Source: JAHBVY01 sp964415255 (GTDB lineage Bacteria > Myxococcota_A > Polyangia > Polyangiales > Polyangiaceae). From it: DNA of 63,329 nucleotides. The position numbers and the translations under genes were made by a program. The stretch spans positions 1 through 63,329 of the forward strand of contig CAYQAC010000011.1 of assembly GCA_964415255.1 (NCBI GenBank), read 5' to 3'. Within the stretch, counting starts at the first letter, position 1, and the number at the start of each line of letters is the position of its first letter. Below are positions 8,106 to 16,274 of this stretch, piece by piece. The notes below the pieces were generated by a model. The model was not told the DNA's origin. It ran no database searches and saw only the letters and a list, made by a program, of their open reading frames with translations.

Positions 8106-10538
8106 TCACTGGGGGATGGGTGGGATGACGAACAGCACCTCGCGGGGGCTGCCCAAGAGCAGCTCGTCGTCCTGACCTTCGTTCCTGGCCAGCACGCGGA
8201 GCCGCACGCTGAGCACCTGGGCGTTGAAGGTCTGCGGCACCGTGGTGTTGGACTTCGGCACGATGCGGAAGCAGACGCGCGTGCCGGGGACGAGGTCACG
8301 CACCGACTCGTTCACGCCGTCGCTGCCGGGCAGCACGCCGTACTTGTCAGCCCAGTTGTCTTCCAGGTGCGTCGCTGGAACGAACTCGCAGAAGGTGCCT
8401 GGCTCCGCAGGGTCTTGGATGTTGCCTGGCGGGTACACCGCGATGGTCTCGATGAAGTCGTTCACCGCGTCCACCGCGAGGTACGGGGGGTTCAGGTTGG
8501 GGATGGCGCGCAGCCGGACGGAGACCTCGATGCCCGCGAGCAGCGCCTTGACGCCGGCGTCGATAGAAGCGCTGGTGTTGGAGCCGTCCCCATAGCCTGC
8601 GAAGATGAGGCGACAGCCGGCGACGCCGTCGATCGTCGGCCCGTCGGGCAGCACCGGGTTGCCGGCGATGTCCGTCGCGCAGGTGGAGCCGCCGAAGGCG
8701 TTCACCTTCACCGACGACCCGGAGGCGTCTGAGAGGAAGGCCATGTCGGGGTAAGGCGCTGCGTAGCGCTGGGTGCCGCCGCCATTGAGCGCAACACCGA
8801 TGAATTTAGCCCCGGTGGCCTGGAGCCGTGCGGCGAGATCGTCAGCCGTCGGCGAGATGAAGGAGTAGGTGTCGTGGAGCGAGCCCTCCGTCACGTTGCA
8901 GCAACCTGAGCGGCAGGCCTGGAAGGGTGAGGTGGCGCACACCTTACGCCGGCCGTTGTGCATCGCGGCGTCGGTCACCAGGATCAAGATGGGGAGGGCA
9001 TCTGTGCGGAAACCAAGCCCACCGAAACCACCGCTGCCTGGCGAGAACGGCGGCTGACTCCCGCTCGGCGGCCACGTCAGCACCCCGTTGCTGAGCACCT
9101 TATGCAGCGCGGCGATCTGCGACTCCGGGAGGTCGTAGCCCGTGGTGGCGCTCAGGGAGGCCACCGCGGCGGTGGTCTTGGCGGGGTCCGCCGTCAAGAA
9201 GCCGTCCGGAGGGACAGACACGGGGAGATCCCCCGCGCCGCCATAGGGGGAGACGGGGAAGTCCGTGAACGACGCGACCCCGAAGTGCGCCTCCTCCACC
9301 GCCGCGCGGACGTTGTTCATCAGCGAGGTGAGGTTGTTGCGGATGTTGGCGATGGCGCCGCCCATGCTGCCCGTGGTGTCCACCACGAAGGCGACGTCCG
9401 CCTTGTTCAGGTTCGTCTTCAGCACCACGTTCTGCTGAAGTGGTGAGGGCGGCTCACCAAAAGGCATCACGAAGTAGTACTTGCCCATCGACTGCGGCGT
9501 CTGGGAGGCGGAGGTGGGGTTGCTCCCCAGCTCACGCTCAATCAAATCGGAGGCGCCGTCCCCATCTGTATCCGCGCGGATTCGGTCAGTCTCCCCGACG
9601 TTCACCACGCAGTCACCGTTGGTGTCCTCTAACGAGTCGAGCAGGCCGTCGTTGTCGCTGTCGATGTCATAGGCGTCCGCGTTGGCGTCGCCGTCCGTGT
9701 TGGCGGGCGGGGCGTTCAGGGTGTGCCCCGCGCCCGCCTCACAGGCGTCCGGCACGCCGTCCCCGTCGGAGTCCAGATCGCGGAAGTCTGGGATGCCGTC
9801 GCCGTCGGTGTCGTCCGTCCCCTCGTAGTCGTCGCGGATGCCGTCGTTGTCCGAGTCAGGATCGTTGTGATCAAACGCGCCGTCGCCGTCGGTGTCCACC
9901 GGCGGCTGACCCATGAGCTCCTCCACGTCGCTCAGGAAGTCGCCGTCGTTGTCGGGGTCGTAGACGTCTGGCAGGCCATCGCCGTCGATGTCGGACAGCG
10001 GGCGGCTCGGGTCGTAAGGGGAGCCATCAGGGTAGGCCTCCTCCGCGTCCGGGATCCCGTTGTTGTCGCTGTCTAGGTCGATGAAGTTGGGGAGGCCGTC
10101 GTTGTCCGAATCAGGCGCGTCGCAGCCAGTGGGGTCCCCCTCGATGTAGTCAGGGATCCCGTCGTTATCGCTGTCGAGATCCAAGTAGTCAGGGATCCCG
10201 TCGCCATCGCTGTCGCGGTTGGTGTCGCGCCCCTCGAACTCATCCAGGATGCCGTCCCCGTCCGCGTCGGGGTGGCAGTTGCTCGTGCCACCCCCCGCGC
10301 CGGCCGCGCCTGAGCCCGCCGTGCCCGCCGTGCCCGCGCCGCTGCCTCCTGCGCCACTGCCTCCTGCGCCGCTGCCTCCTGCGCCCGCGGTGCCGCCCTG
10401 GCCACCCGCACCGGCGACACCCGCGGTGCCCGAGGAGCCGCTGGAGCCAGCGTTACCGCCCCCCGAATCCGGATCGCCGCCACAGCTGACGAGCCCAACC
10501 CCCAGACAAACCCACACCCAAGCAGAAGCTAAGCGCAT
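8106..10538 (-). CDS. Lipoprotein with Asp-rich calcium-binding repeats and von Willebrand A domain
   Basis: The 810-residue product starts at ATG 10538, five bases behind GGAGG, with a lipobox LVSC (Cys19). A Gly/Ala/Ser linker spans residues 20-85. Residues 88-340 carry about a dozen DxDxDG loops of thrombospondin type-3 type, which bind calcium. A von Willebrand A domain begins near 380 with the metal site DTTGS at 387-391 and extends to about 650, with Cys-rich insertions. A beta-sandwich-like tail ends the protein. The likely role is calcium-dependent adhesion at the cell surface. An earlier GTG at 10589 is open but precedes no signal. Confidence 0.88.
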   Translation of the reverse strand: MRLASAWVWVCLGVGLVSCGGDPDSGGGNAGSSGSSGTAGVAGAGGQGGTAGAGGSGAGGSGAGGSGAGTAGTAGSGAAGAGGGTSNCHPDADGDGILDEFEGRDTNRDSDGDGIPDYLDLDSDNDGIPDYIEGDPTGCDAPDSDNDGLPNFIDLDSDNNGIPDAEEAYPDGSPYDPSRPLSDIDGDGLPDVYDPDNDGDFLSDVEELMGQPPVDTDGDGAFDHNDPDSDNDGIRDDYEGTDDTDGDGIPDFRDLDSDGDGVPDACEAGAGHTLNAPPANTDGDANADAYDIDSDNDGLLDSLEDTNGDCVVNVGETDRIRADTDGDGASDLIERELGSNPTSASQTPQSMGKYYFVMPFGEPPSPLQQNVVLKTNLNKADVAFVVDTTGSMGGAIANIRNNLTSLMNNVRAAVEEAHFGVASFTDFPVSPYGGAGDLPVSVPPDGFLTADPAKTTAAVASLSATTGYDLPESQIAALHKVLSNGVLTWPPSGSQPPFSPGSGGFGGLGFRTDALPILILVTDAAMHNGRRKVCATSPFQACRSGCCNVTEGSLHDTYSFISPTADDLAARLQATGAKFIGVALNGGGTQRYAAPYPDMAFLSDASGSSVKVNAFGGSTCATDIAGNPVLPDGPTIDGVAGCRLIFAGYGDGSNTSASIDAGVKALLAGIEVSVRLRAIPNLNPPYLAVDAVNDFIETIAVYPPGNIQDPAEPGTFCEFVPATHLEDNWADKYGVLPGSDGVNESVRDLVPGTRVCFRIVPKSNTTVPQTFNAQVLSVRLRVLARNEGQDDELLLGSPREVLFVIPPIPQ

Positions 10539-10592
10539 CAACCCTCCAGTCCTCCGCCAAAGAATAGCGCACCTTGCGCGGTAGCTCACGCT

Positions 10593-10614
10593 CTAGAGCG
10601 GCGATCAGTTTGCC
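10593..10614 (-). repeat. 22-bp repeat upstream of the VWA gene
   Basis: The core GAGCGGCGATCAGTTTGCC recurs with one change at 15863-15884. Both copies lie just upstream of a minus-strand gene, here 55 bases before its start. Confidence 0.55.
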
Positions 10615-10719
10615 ACCAGGCGAGCCAGGAAAGCGCCCCCACGCAGAGCGAGGGCACGCTTTTCCCGGCTCTCCGCGCGCTGCTGCTTCCCTTCGCGCCG
10701 ATCTAGGTGCTGGTTTCGA

Positions 10720-10749
10720 GGACGAGCAACGGAAAACCGTTTGCCGTCC
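10720..10749. repeat. Dispersed hairpin, copy 1
   Basis: GGACG, an internal loop, then AACGG-AAAA-CCGTT and CGTCC fold into a two-part stem. A hairpin of the same plan lies at 60065-60093. Confidence 0.5.
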
Positions 10750-10807
10750 TAGCGAGCGGCGGCGTGGCGCTCACCACCCAGCGGCTGCTAAGAGCGAGGG
10801 TCACCTG

Positions 10808-11470
10808 ATGGCGCAGGCCTCCCCCTCCACCCCCTCTTGGCGCGCCTTTGAGCGCCTGATGGCGCGCCGCATCACGGCGCGCTCTGGGGTCCGCTTCGCG
10901 AGCTTCGCGACCGCGCTGGTGACTGGGATCACCCTCAGCTTGATGCTGGCGGTGCGGGCGGGGCCGCGCGGAGACCTCGACGGGATCGCCGTGCGGGGGC
11001 TCGGCTGGGCCTCTTGGCTGGTGGTGCTCCCCGCCACGCTCGGGGCGATCGGCGCCCTCGCCGAGCTGCGCCGACAAGACAGCCTCACGTCCTTTCGCGG
11101 GCTGGGGCTGATCCCCGCGCGCGCCGAGCTCGCCCTGCTCAGCGCGAGCTGCCGTGTGGTCGCTGCGCGGCTCGGGCTCGCGGGAGGCAGCGCGCTCATC
11201 TTGGCGCTGGCGCTGTCCCGCAGCACAGGCGAGCTGCCACACCGCGCGCTGCAGTTGCTGGCTGGCAGCGGCTACATCCTCGGTCTGTCGCTGACGGCAG
11301 GCCTGGTGGCGCTCGGGACCTCAGCGCTCGGCGCGCGCCGGGGCCGCTGGCTGCTCTTACTGCTCCTGCTGGCGCCGATGGTCGCGTCGGAGCGTTGGCT
11401 AGACGTGGTAGATCTCGAGCAAGTGTTGGGCCGCCTGCTCGATGGCATCTTCCAGCTCGGGGGACGCTGA
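10808..11470 (+). CDS. ABC-2-like membrane subunit, first gene of a three-gene operon
   Basis: The 220-residue product has a short cytoplasmic N terminus and about six hydrophobic segments. The region FRGLGLIPARAELALLSASC resembles the loop by which ABC-2 permeases touch their ATPase. Its stop shares one base with the ATG of the next gene and that gene overlaps the third by four bases, so the three are translated together. The substrate is unknown. The family call rests on topology and on the ATPase-like neighbour. Confidence 0.6.
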   Translation: MAQASPSTPSWRAFERLMARRITARSGVRFASFATALVTGITLSLMLAVRAGPRGDLDGIAVRGLGWASWLVVLPATLGAIGALAELRRQDSLTSFRGLGLIPARAELALLSASCRVVAARLGLAGGSALILALALSRSTGELPHRALQLLAGSGYILGLSLTAGLVALGTSALGARRGRWLLLLLLLAPMVASERWLDVVDLEQVLGRLLDGIFQLGGR

Positions 11471-12549
11471 TGCTCACGCTGCGCCCGATCTTCACCGAGC
11501 GCCTGCGCGGCGCCCAGCTCAGCCTCGAGGCCGGGCTCCACGTGGTGCTCGGGCGGCCCGAAGATGGCCTGAGCGAGCTCGCGGAGCTGCTAGCCGGCGT
11601 GGATCCACGCGGGCAAGGTCAGGTGCTGCTCGACGCTCAGCACCCACATCGCGATCCGCGAGCGCGGCGCGCGATCGGGGTGCTTCGCGATCAAGAGCCA
11701 CCGCTGCCGCGCGGCGCCCTCGCGCGCATCGTCGCTCAGCGCCTGCCCACGGGGGGCGTGGAGGTGGCGCGCGAGCTCTTGAGCACCGCGGGGCTGCTTG
11801 AGCGCACGAGCCAGAGCCTGTCGAGCGACGAGCGACGGAGCCTCATGTTCTTGATGGCGACCAGCGTGAGCCGACGCGCGCTGGTGGTCTACGAGCCGCT
11901 CTCGAGGCTCCCCAAGATCGCGCCTTCCACCGCGCTCGGGCGGCTCCAAGCGCAAGCAGCGGAGGGCGCCGTGGTGATCGCGCTCACCGCCAACCCAGCG
12001 CACGCGAGCGCGCTAGGGGGCAGCACCTGGCTGCTCGACCGTGGCCACCTCACGCGTGCACCGAGCGCGCCCACGGGGGCGCTCCCAGTGGAGTTCGTGG
12101 TGCACGTGAGCTGCGCGCGGCGATTGTTAGCTGAGCTGACGGAGTCGAGCCTCGGGCTCCAGCTGTCGCCCCATGAGCGCCACGTCTTGACGGTGAGCGG
12201 CGCTGACCCTAAGGCCACGAGCCTGCTCATCCTGAGCGCGGTGCAGCGCGCTGGCGTCGAGCTGTACGGCCTCAAGCCGCGCACCCCCACGGTGGACCAG
12301 CTGCGCGCGATCGCCGCCGCGAGGGCCACCATGGCTTACCACGCGGAAACCAGGGCCGCGCTGAGCCAGTACGATGGCATGCAGCTCCAAGACACCGCGC
12401 CGCGCCAGCACGACGCCGCGCAAGGCAACGACACCGCGCTGAGCCAGCACGACGCCGCGCACCACCAAGACACCGCACACGCCGCTCACAGCGTCACCGC
12501 GCCGGGCGCCCCGTCGCCGCGCGACACCACCCGTGAGGAGCCCTCATGA
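11470..12549 (+). CDS. ABC transporter ATPase-like protein with degenerate nucleotide site
   Basis: The 359-residue product aligns in outline with ABC ATPases: an N-terminal beta region, a P-loop position, a signature position and a Walker B position. The key residues are gone. The Walker A stretch reads LGRPEDGLSE (about 27-36) with no GKS/T, the signature reads SLSSDERRSL (about 117-126) instead of LSGGQ, and Walker B reads LVVYEPLSRLP where an Asp precedes Glu in active enzymes. The C terminus has a repetitive Gln/His/Asp/Ala tail encoded by imperfect repeats near 12390-12480. It may be a pseudo-ATPase keeping a structural role in the complex formed with its neighbours. Confidence 0.55.
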   Translation: MLTLRPIFTERLRGAQLSLEAGLHVVLGRPEDGLSELAELLAGVDPRGQGQVLLDAQHPHRDPRARRAIGVLRDQEPPLPRGALARIVAQRLPTGGVEVARELLSTAGLLERTSQSLSSDERRSLMFLMATSVSRRALVVYEPLSRLPKIAPSTALGRLQAQAAEGAVVIALTANPAHASALGGSTWLLDRGHLTRAPSAPTGALPVEFVVHVSCARRLLAELTESSLGLQLSPHERHVLTVSGADPKATSLLILSAVQRAGVELYGLKPRTPTVDQLRAIAAARATMAYHAETRAALSQYDGMQLQDTAPRQHDAAQGNDTALSQHDAAHHQDTAHAAHSVTAPGAPSPRDTTREEPS

Positions 12550-13208
12550 ACGCGCTCGCGATGGGGGTCGATCTCGCCTGGTCGCGGCTCAGCACCTCCG
12601 CGGTGTGGGTGACGCTCGGCGCGAGCTTGCTCGCTTGCATCCTCGGGGCCTGGCTTGAGCGCGGCGCCGGCGGTGTTCAGCTGAGCTTGCTCGGCATGAC
12701 CTTCGGCCTCGCGATCCCGCTCACGGCTTTATCGCTCAGCCACCGCGTGTTCGACGGGCGCCGCCTGGCGGAGAGCTTTGAGGAGCCCGCGCGTTGGGGC
12801 GCGGATCGCCGCCATGTGCTGCTCGGAGCGCTCGCCGTCCTCGGCCCCACGCTCGCGGGTTGGTTCGCGCTGCTCGCGGCGATCGTCGTGGTCGTCGCGG
12901 GCGGGGACGCGCTGGATGTTGCGCGCTCCGCGGGCGTCGGCGCGCAAGCTGGCCTGATCTATGCTTGCGGGCTCACCGCCGCCTCCACTTGGGGCAAGCG
13001 AGGCCACGGCCGCGTGGGGTGGCTCCTGCTCGATTGGGTGTTCGGCGCTAGCACCAGCGCCCTCGCCTTGCCGTTCCCGCGCGCTCACTTAGCTAACTTG
13101 CTCGGCGCCGCGCCGCCGCTCGAGCTCAGCCAGCTGACGTCTGGTGCGCTGCTCATCGCGCTCGCGGGCGTCGCGCTGCTCTACGCCCAGATGAGGCTCC
13201 CCCGCTGA
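12546..13208 (+). CDS. Membrane protein, third gene of the ABC-like operon
   Basis: The 220-residue product has about six hydrophobic segments and is equal in length to the first gene of the operon. The cytoplasmic piece SHRVFDGRRLAESFEEPARW followed by GADRRHVLLG is reminiscent of the loop in ABC-2 permeases. The start ATG 12546 overlaps the preceding stop (ATGA). The two membrane genes may be diverged halves of one permease. No specific substrate can be assigned. Confidence 0.55.
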   Translation: MNALAMGVDLAWSRLSTSAVWVTLGASLLACILGAWLERGAGGVQLSLLGMTFGLAIPLTALSLSHRVFDGRRLAESFEEPARWGADRRHVLLGALAVLGPTLAGWFALLAAIVVVVAGGDALDVARSAGVGAQAGLIYACGLTAASTWGKRGHGRVGWLLLDWVFGASTSALALPFPRAHLANLLGAAPPLELSQLTSGALLIALAGVALLYAQMRLPR

Positions 13209-13236
13209 GGAGCGCGCTACCTCGCTCCAAGAGGGA

Positions 13237-13268
13237 GGGGGGGGGCAGGGGGTTAGACGGCACCGCAC
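13237..13268 (+). repeat. Dispersed G-rich repeat, copy c
   Basis: A G run, CAGGGGGTTAGAC and GGCACCGCACC follow the ABC-like operon. The copy mixes features of the left-end motif at 30269 and the right-end motif at 48141. Confidence 0.5.
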
Positions 13269-13286
13269 CCATGAGGCGCGAAGAGG

Positions 13287-13310
13287 GGGGCAGGCACGGG
13301 GGCCTGCCCC
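13287..13310. terminator. Hairpin after the ABC-like operon
   Basis: GGGGCAGGC and GCCTGCCCC pair around a six-base loop, followed by TACAAG. It resembles the REP-like palindromes at 8013 and 19446 and is a plausible terminator. Confidence 0.55.
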
Positions 13311-13418
13311 TACAAGCAACGAGCGCGCCACGCTCACTTTGACCGCGCCGCCACCTGTCAACAGTAAAGTTGTTTCGCGAGCTAGCGCGACGCTTGACCT
13401 GTACTACTGTTCCTCGCC

Positions 13419-14141
13419 GTGCGTGCCGTCGTCCTGCGCTTCAACACCCTCGACGAGCTCGCGCACCAGGTTGACGCTGGTGCCGAGGAACAAGATCTCC
13501 CCCTCCCTCCCTGCGGGCGCTTCCGCGAAGGCGAGTGGGTGCTCACCCACTTCTGCGTGGAAGAGGAGTCCACCTGCGTGGCTGCCTGTGTGACCGATCG
13601 CGGCGGCGGCTCACGGCTGGTGTTCGAAGATCGAGACTGGGAGCGCCTGGTCGACTTCGCGGAGGGCAGCCGCCCGAGCCTCCCGCCCCCGAGCGTCCCG
13701 GCGGATCGAGTGGCCTACGTGGAGGACGTGCCGCCGGACACCCGCGTGCTCTTGGTGGACGACGACACCGAGCTGCAGCGCGTGGTGGGCGCGCTGCTCG
13801 AGCACGCCGGCTACCAAACAGACAGCGTCTCGAGCGGTGAGCAGGCGCTTGAGCTGCTGCGCCGCGCCCGCTTCGATCTGCTGGTGCTCGACTGGAACCT
13901 CCCCGGCATGACAGGGCTGCAGCTTTGCCAGCGCCTGCGCCAGCAGGGCACCTCACTGCCCATCCTGTTCCTCACCGCGAACGCCACGAGCGACGATCTG
14001 GTGTCAGCCTTCGAGGCCGGCGCGGACGACTTCGTCCCCAAGCCCTTCCGCGCCCCCGAGCTCACCGCGCGCGTCATGGGCCTGCTCCGCCGCTCCTTGC
14101 CCAGCCCGTGTGAGGGCGTCGTGTCCAGGCAGCTCACCTGA
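13419..14141 (+). CDS. Response regulator with an N-terminal PilZ-like region
   Basis: The 240-residue product ends in a CheY-like receiver domain (about 108-235). The acidic pair is in LLVDDDTE, the phospho-acceptor is Asp158 in LVLDWNLPG, Thr187 lies in LTA and Lys208 in PKPF, so the phosphorylation site is complete. The first 90 residues (EGEWVLTHFCVEEESTCVAA) resemble a small PilZ-type domain seen in myxobacterial regulators, which suggests cyclic di-GMP or protein binding, but the c-di-GMP arginines are not clear. There is no DNA-binding domain, so output is probably by protein contact. GTG 13419 is the earliest plausible start. Confidence 0.78.
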   Translation: MRAVVLRFNTLDELAHQVDAGAEEQDLPLPPCGRFREGEWVLTHFCVEEESTCVAACVTDRGGGSRLVFEDRDWERLVDFAEGSRPSLPPPSVPADRVAYVEDVPPDTRVLLVDDDTELQRVVGALLEHAGYQTDSVSSGEQALELLRRARFDLLVLDWNLPGMTGLQLCQRLRQQGTSLPILFLTANATSDDLVSAFEAGADDFVPKPFRAPELTARVMGLLRRSLPSPCEGVVSRQLT

Positions 14142-14268
14142 CCACCCACGCATCAGCTCCTCTGAGGCATGAGGAGCGAGGCGGCGTGACCAGTCAGCTC
14201 ATCTGACAACTACGGAGCGAGGCGCGGCCCGTGGCCCGCTGGCCTGCGAGCTAGCCAGCTCGCCTGAC
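14130..14268. repeat. Three 13-bp direct repeats CAGCTCRYCTGAC
   Basis: Copies at 14130-14142, 14195-14207 and 14256-14268 follow the response regulator. The middle copy lies in GTCAGCTCATCTGAC, which can pair as a short hairpin and resembles the repeats at 34123-34196. Confidence 0.5.
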
Positions 14269-14269
14269 G

Positions 14270-15844
14270 TCACTGCTCGCGGAAGGCTTCGGCGGGCCTG
14301 AGCCGCGCCGCGTGCAGCGCGGGCCACAGGCTGCCCACCAGGCACACCGACAGCGAGAACACGCCGGCTGCCAGGAACCACCATGGGTCGAGCTGCACCG
14401 GCAGGTAGGAGATGAAGTACACCTTGGGGTCCAGCGGAAAGGGGTACTTCAAGAGCAAGAAGCACGCGGCGTAGCCGAGCGTGAGCCCGAACCCCGCGCC
14501 AAACAGCCCGATGATGCCGCCCTGGTAGAGGAACGCCCGCACCAGCGCCCAATCCGTCGCGCCCATCGCCTTCATCACGGCGATCTCGCGGCGCTTGTCC
14601 AAGACCACCATGATCAGCGTGGCGAGCACGGTGAACGCTGCCACCAAGATCATCAGCGCGAGCACCATGCTGATGGTGACCTGCTGGATTTGCAGGGCGG
14701 TGAACAGGCCACGGTTCAGCTCCATCCAGTCCATCGTGTTGTACACGGGGCTATCGAGCTGCGCGTTCACGAGCGCCTTGATCGCCTGGGAGTCGTCGAT
14801 GCGGTCCACCTTCAGCTCCACCCCGGTGACGCTGTCGCCGTTTTGGTGGAAGGCCTGCGACTCGTAGAGGTCGGTGTAGACGAGCTTGGAGTCGTACTGA
14901 TCGAAGCCGGCGTCGAACACCGCGATCACCCGGAAGCGTTTTGCGACCGGCGGTCGAAAGCTACCGGAGCTGAAGGAGTAGCCGACGGTGGGGGACGTCA
15001 CTTGCAGGCATGAGCCAAGGTCAGCGCCCAAGTACTCCCGCAGGCTCTTGCCGATGATGATCCCAGGGAGCTTCTTCACCGCATCAGCGCTACGACACGG
15101 ATCTTCGTCCAGCTCCTCTGGGATGTCGTCCGGGTCGGGCAGCGTGCTCTCGTAGCCGCCGTCCGGCTCCACATCGCCCTGGGGCACCCCAGCGGGCAAG
15201 TGCTCAAGATCCAACAGGCTGCCGGGGCTCGGCGCCTCAGGCTGAGCGGCGCTGGGCGGCGCCTTGTCCAGCGCCTCGATGGCCTCGTCCAGCGCGGCGG
15301 CGCCAGCGCCTTGACCAGCCCCGATCCCGTCCACGTCCACTTGGTTCGGCTTCGCCGGCCCGCTGAGCACCGACTCACGGAGCCGCAAGCGCCGCGTGGA
15401 CTCTGGGGGCTTCGCGCCCTCGGCGCGCAGGCCCTCGGTGTCCCCCTCCACGATGTGCTTCGGCAGATCCAGCACCTCACCGAACAGCTTCGGATCCACG
15501 CCCTTCAGCAGCACGCCCGTCGCCGTCTTGCTGCCGTGGCTCACCATCATGGGGTTGATGACGAACGGCGCGACCCCGATGACCCCGGGGATCTGCCGCA
15601 TGTCCTCCATCACCTTGCGGTACTCGCGGAAGTCGCTCGAGTGACGCAGCACCAACACGTGCGCGTTCACCCCCAGCACCTTCTCACGAAATTCCGCGCG
15701 GAAACCGCCAGTCACGCTCACCACGATGGACAAACACGCGGTGCCGAGCGCCACCCCAAGCACCGCGAGCGCCGTCCCCAGGGAGACGAAGGCGCGCTGC
15801 CTGGAGCCCATGTAGCGCAGAGCAACTTGTAGCGGGAATCCCAT
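14270..15844 (-). CDS. LolC/LolE-type lipoprotein-releasing ABC permease
   Basis: The 524-residue product has one N-terminal membrane helix (RAFVSLGTALAVLGVALGTA), a large periplasmic domain and three C-terminal helices of the FtsX type. The TTxxM-like cytoplasmic stretch DKRREIAVMKAMGATDWAL before the third helix is typical of LolC/E and MacB permeases. Family members are near 400 residues; the excess is an Ala/Pro/Glu/Asp-rich insertion at about 130-260. Together with a LolD ATPase this would move lipoproteins out of the inner membrane, but no lolD lies next to it. Confidence 0.85.
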   Translation of the reverse strand: MGFPLQVALRYMGSRQRAFVSLGTALAVLGVALGTACLSIVVSVTGGFRAEFREKVLGVNAHVLVLRHSSDFREYRKVMEDMRQIPGVIGVAPFVINPMMVSHGSKTATGVLLKGVDPKLFGEVLDLPKHIVEGDTEGLRAEGAKPPESTRRLRLRESVLSGPAKPNQVDVDGIGAGQGAGAAALDEAIEALDKAPPSAAQPEAPSPGSLLDLEHLPAGVPQGDVEPDGGYESTLPDPDDIPEELDEDPCRSADAVKKLPGIIIGKSLREYLGADLGSCLQVTSPTVGYSFSSGSFRPPVAKRFRVIAVFDAGFDQYDSKLVYTDLYESQAFHQNGDSVTGVELKVDRIDDSQAIKALVNAQLDSPVYNTMDWMELNRGLFTALQIQQVTISMVLALMILVAAFTVLATLIMVVLDKRREIAVMKAMGATDWALVRAFLYQGGIIGLFGAGFGLTLGYAACFLLLKYPFPLDPKVYFISYLPVQLDPWWFLAAGVFSLSVCLVGSLWPALHAARLRPAEAFREQ

Positions 15845-15862
15845 ACAGCGTAGGGGCCCCTC

Positions 15863-15884
15863 CTAGAGCGGCGATCGGTTTGCC
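15863..15884 (-). repeat. 22-bp repeat upstream of the LolC/E-like gene
   Basis: This is the second copy of GAGCGGCGATCRGTTTGCC, 19 bases before the start of the permease gene; the first is at 10593. Confidence 0.55.
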
Positions 15885-16060
15885 GCAAGACGGACCGGGC
15901 ACCGGGTGCCCGGCTCCAAACGCGCGCTCCGCGAAGACGCGCGGCGCCAACCCGCCACCAGCCCAGGGGTGAGCGGGGAGCTAATGGCTTGACGGAGCGT
16001 AAAACGCCGTTCAGGGCCGGCCGCTAAACGAGCAGGGGAGCGCTCAGGTGACTCGTGGAG

Positions 16061-16080
16061 GAGCCAACCCCCAAAAAAAG
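16061..16080 (-). repeat. Dispersed G-rich repeat, copy d
   Basis: On the minus strand it reads CTTTTTTTGGGGGTTGGCTC. The core TTTTGGGGGTTGG is shared with other copies. Confidence 0.45.
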
Positions 16081-16274
16081 TCCTCGACCCTCCAGACCTT
16101 CCTGGCCGCTGCTGCGTCTCCCGACGCCCAGGCGTGGGCCGGCGAGCTGGGCTCCCCCAGCGAACCCAGGTACTGCACGGGTGCGCCGTGTGGCGAAAGT
16201 GACCGGAAGACACGAGCCCTGAACCCCCCGAAGACTACAGCGGCGCTCGCTAAGATGAGTAGACTGAGGCACAC

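Larger units (their letters stand above)
15845..16274. other. Divergent intergenic region with several short elements
   Basis: No gene is visible. It holds the repeat at 15863, a 9-bp palindrome at 15895-15913 (CCGGGCACC/GGTGCCCGG) and a minus-strand G-rich repeat at 16061-16080 before the kinase start. Confidence 0.45.

Noticed and set aside
14312..15832. Long plus-strand frames opposite the LolC/E-like gene
   Set aside because: They are shadows of the permease, with composition unlike real proteins.
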